NCBI RefSeq assembly: GCF_003443895.1
Contig: NZ_QQOA01000023.1
Location: 1 to 64,000, forward strand
Reading direction: 5' to 3'
Origin: Paraburkholderia phosphatilytica
Lineage (GTDB): Bacteria > Pseudomonadota > Gammaproteobacteria > Burkholderiales > Burkholderiaceae
Length of the DNA stretch: 64,000 bases
Below, in pieces: positions 62,417 to 64,000 of this stretch (position 1 is the first letter of the stretch; the number at the start of each line of letters is the position of its first letter). The notes beneath the pieces were generated by a model. The model made no database searches, was not told the origin of the DNA, and worked only from the letters and a program-made list of their open reading frames with translations. The translations under genes and the position numbers were made by a program.

Positions 62417-64000
62417 CGCAGAATCTCCTCGCCGGTGCGCTTCGATATCACGACCAGTTGCACGAAGCTGTTCAGATGGACGTAAAGCCCGAAAAAGACA
62501 TCGAGTATCCGCGCGAACACACCGATACTCGCGCCGACGAAATGCTCTTCGTCGAGCGTCAGGCGAATTTCGGTGCCCCGCACGAAGGTCGAAAACGGTT
62601 TGCCCGGCAGCCACTGCACCGCGTCGCGCGATTCGATCGCGACGATACCCTCGATATGCCGCGACGAAATCGCCGTGCGGCGCAGGTCGTACAGCACCAG
62701 CATTTCCTTCAGCGCGGCGATGCCGTCGTCGATCAGCGAGATGTGGTTGAGCGTCAGGTGCGAAATCAGGCGCCAGTGCGTCGCGCGGCCGCGCGGAAAA
62801 CGCGTGCTGTGCGTCGGCCGGCGCAGCAGCGCGATCGTGCCGTTGACCGCTTCATTCGACGCGAACAGGTCGCCGCCCTCCAGACCGATCGCGAGGCGCG
62901 CGGGCAAGTCGCGATTCGTGCAGGTGGCCTCGATGCTGAGCGTGTCGGTCTGCGCCTGAGTAGGCTCGAAATCGATATCCACGACGGAGATTTCAGTCTC
63001 GTAGCCGGGGCTGTTCGCCGCCACCCATTCGTTGCGCCGCGCAAACCAGTAGCGCCCGACGCGCGCGGCCTCACCGTGATGCAGCGCATAGAACGGCCGG
63101 AATTCGATCACGCGCTCCTGCTCGGGCTGCTGCCGCACCAGATGCACCGAGTCGATCGAATAGATCTCGTAACCGAACGCCCGGCGTGCGTCCGCCACCA
63201 CCGGATACGACACCGCTTCGTGGCTCACACGGATCGGCTCGCCGTGCTGACGGAACAGGTTCACGACCGGCGTGCAGAAAAGCCGCAGATGATGCGCCGA
63301 CAGCAGTTCGAGCAGACGCCCCGCATGCGAATCGTTGCGCACCTCGTTCAGCGCGATATGCAGCGTCAACCGGCGGCATGGCGCCAAAGGCTTCACGAGC
63401 GCCGCGAAATCGACGTCGGCGAAATCGAATTTCTCGGGAAACGCGAAGTATTCGGTCAGCAGGCGGTAGGCGGGATGCGAGCGCGGTGGAAAATCGATCA
63501 GCGCATCGTGTTCGTTCAGGCCAACGGGTGCGAGTGGAATGCGGCCCAGCGTGCGCCATGCATTCGGCCCCTCTCCTTGCACGAATGCCGCGCCCGCGTG
63601 AATGAACAGTCCGTCCGACAACGCGGCGACGAACGATTGCTCGCCGTGCAGGTTGACCCGCAGCGTATCCAGTTGCAGCGCGTGAAGGTTCAATTCGGGC
63701 TGCGTCGATTCGAAGGTGATCGACACAAAGCCGCTCGCGCTCGCGGGCAGCACGACGCTGGCCGGCGCCACCGCGATCGACTGATAGCGCGCGTCCACGA
63801 TGCGCAGCGGCGCGACCGTCACGTCGTACGCGGTGCGAAAGCGGCATTCGACGCCGTTGATCGCGCGCGACCGCAGCTCGGTGCCGCGCTCGATACGAAT
63901 CGCGTGTTGGTAGTCGTCCGCGCCGAACGCGCCGGCAGCGTTCAGCTGCGCGATCGAACACGACGGAAACGGCCGCAGATAATGCGGATACAGCACCTCG
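62380..64000 (-). CDS. tssF: Type VI secretion baseplate protein TssF, cut by the window end
   Basis: About 540 residues to the window edge; the N-terminal about 70-75 residues lie beyond 64000, since the open frame enters at the MLYPHYLRPFPSCSIAQ motif, which is internal in full TssF proteins. Other family strings: CRFRTAYDVTVAPL, LAPVGLNEHDALIDFP, LRLFCTPVVNLF, YEIYSIDSVHLV and FFGLYVHLNSFVQLVV. It is the tssF coupled to tssG and so presumably the main baseplate copy; a paralogue is encoded at 47567-49384. Confidence 0.93.
   Translation of the reverse strand, partial: EVLYPHYLRPFPSCSIAQLNAAGAFGADDYQHAIRIERGTELRSRAINGVECRFRTAYDVTVAPLRIVDARYQSIAVAPASVVLPASASGFVSITFESTQPELNLHALQLDTLRVNLHGEQSFVAALSDGLFIHAGAAFVQGEGPNAWRTLGRIPLAPVGLNEHDALIDFPPRSHPAYRLLTEYFAFPEKFDFADVDFAALVKPLAPCRRLTLHIALNEVRNDSHAGRLLELLSAHHLRLFCTPVVNLFRQHGEPIRVSHEAVSYPVVADARRAFGYEIYSIDSVHLVRQQPEQERVIEFRPFYALHHGEAARVGRYWFARRNEWVAANSPGYETEISVVDIDFEPTQAQTDTLSIEATCTNRDLPARLAIGLEGGDLFASNEAVNGTIALLRRPTHSTRFPRGRATHWRLISHLTLNHISLIDDGIAALKEMLVLYDLRRTAISSRHIEGIVAIESRDAVQWLPGKPFSTFVRGTEIRLTLDEEHFVGASIGVFARILDVFFGLYVHLNSFVQLVVISKRTGEEILRCKPRSGESTLA

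Overview
The base composition, codon use and gene content (a Burkholderia-type type VI secretion locus, DUF4337, MHS and DHA2 transporters, a FecR/DUF6600 secreted protein) point to a high-GC betaproteobacterium of the Burkholderiaceae, most likely Burkholderia sensu lato or Paraburkholderia. This placement is inferred from protein families, not from a marker gene. No rRNA, tRNA or CRISPR array was recognised. About 50 protein genes are supported.

Layout. 1-190 holds what looks like the end of an IS21-type insertion element. A MazEF-like toxin-antitoxin pair (346-978), a VOC-family enzyme, a small hypothetical and a cupin follow. 2685-7426 is a ribose-type operon read leftward (rbsB, rbsA, rbsC, rbsK) with a divergent LysR regulator. 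8545-12664 is a compact leftward chemosensory cassette: a membrane kinase joining a chemoreceptor-like front to a CheA-like Hpt/ATPase, a minimal receptor signalling tip, a CheX-like phosphatase and CheY. 13072-20283 carries regulators, an MHS transporter, an S66 peptidase, a GNAT enzyme, two Hsp20 genes behind a strong heat-shock promoter candidate, and a LysE exporter. 20399-21660 is a HigBA-like toxin-antitoxin locus with a third gene. 21894-29998 holds an XRE-type regulator, membrane proteins including a sterol-desaturase-like hydroxylase coupled to a LytS/LytR two-component system, DNA polymerase II and a squalene/phytoene synthase.

30105-47343 is accessory: small proteins, a DHA2 exporter, a large secreted FecR/DUF6600 protein, a predicted standalone small RNA (about 35258-35386, minus strand), a TPR-glycosyltransferase, an aldehyde dehydrogenase, SsuA, a DinB-like protein, MAPEG, an esterase, a secreted glycoside hydrolase, DUF4337 and a TetR/SDR pair.

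47567-64000 is a type VI secretion region. An extra tssF copy comes first, followed by a tandem array of 11-bp repeats, an anchored protein of unknown role and a TagX-like peptidase. Then tssM-tagF-ompA run rightward and meet tssF-tssG-tssH-tssA running leftward. The second tssF is cut by the window end. The remaining core genes (tssB, C, E, J, K, L, hcp) presumably lie beyond the right edge.

The most promising leads are the chemosensory cassette, the small RNA, the 11-bp repeat array beside the second tssF, and the overlapping frames in the HigBA locus.
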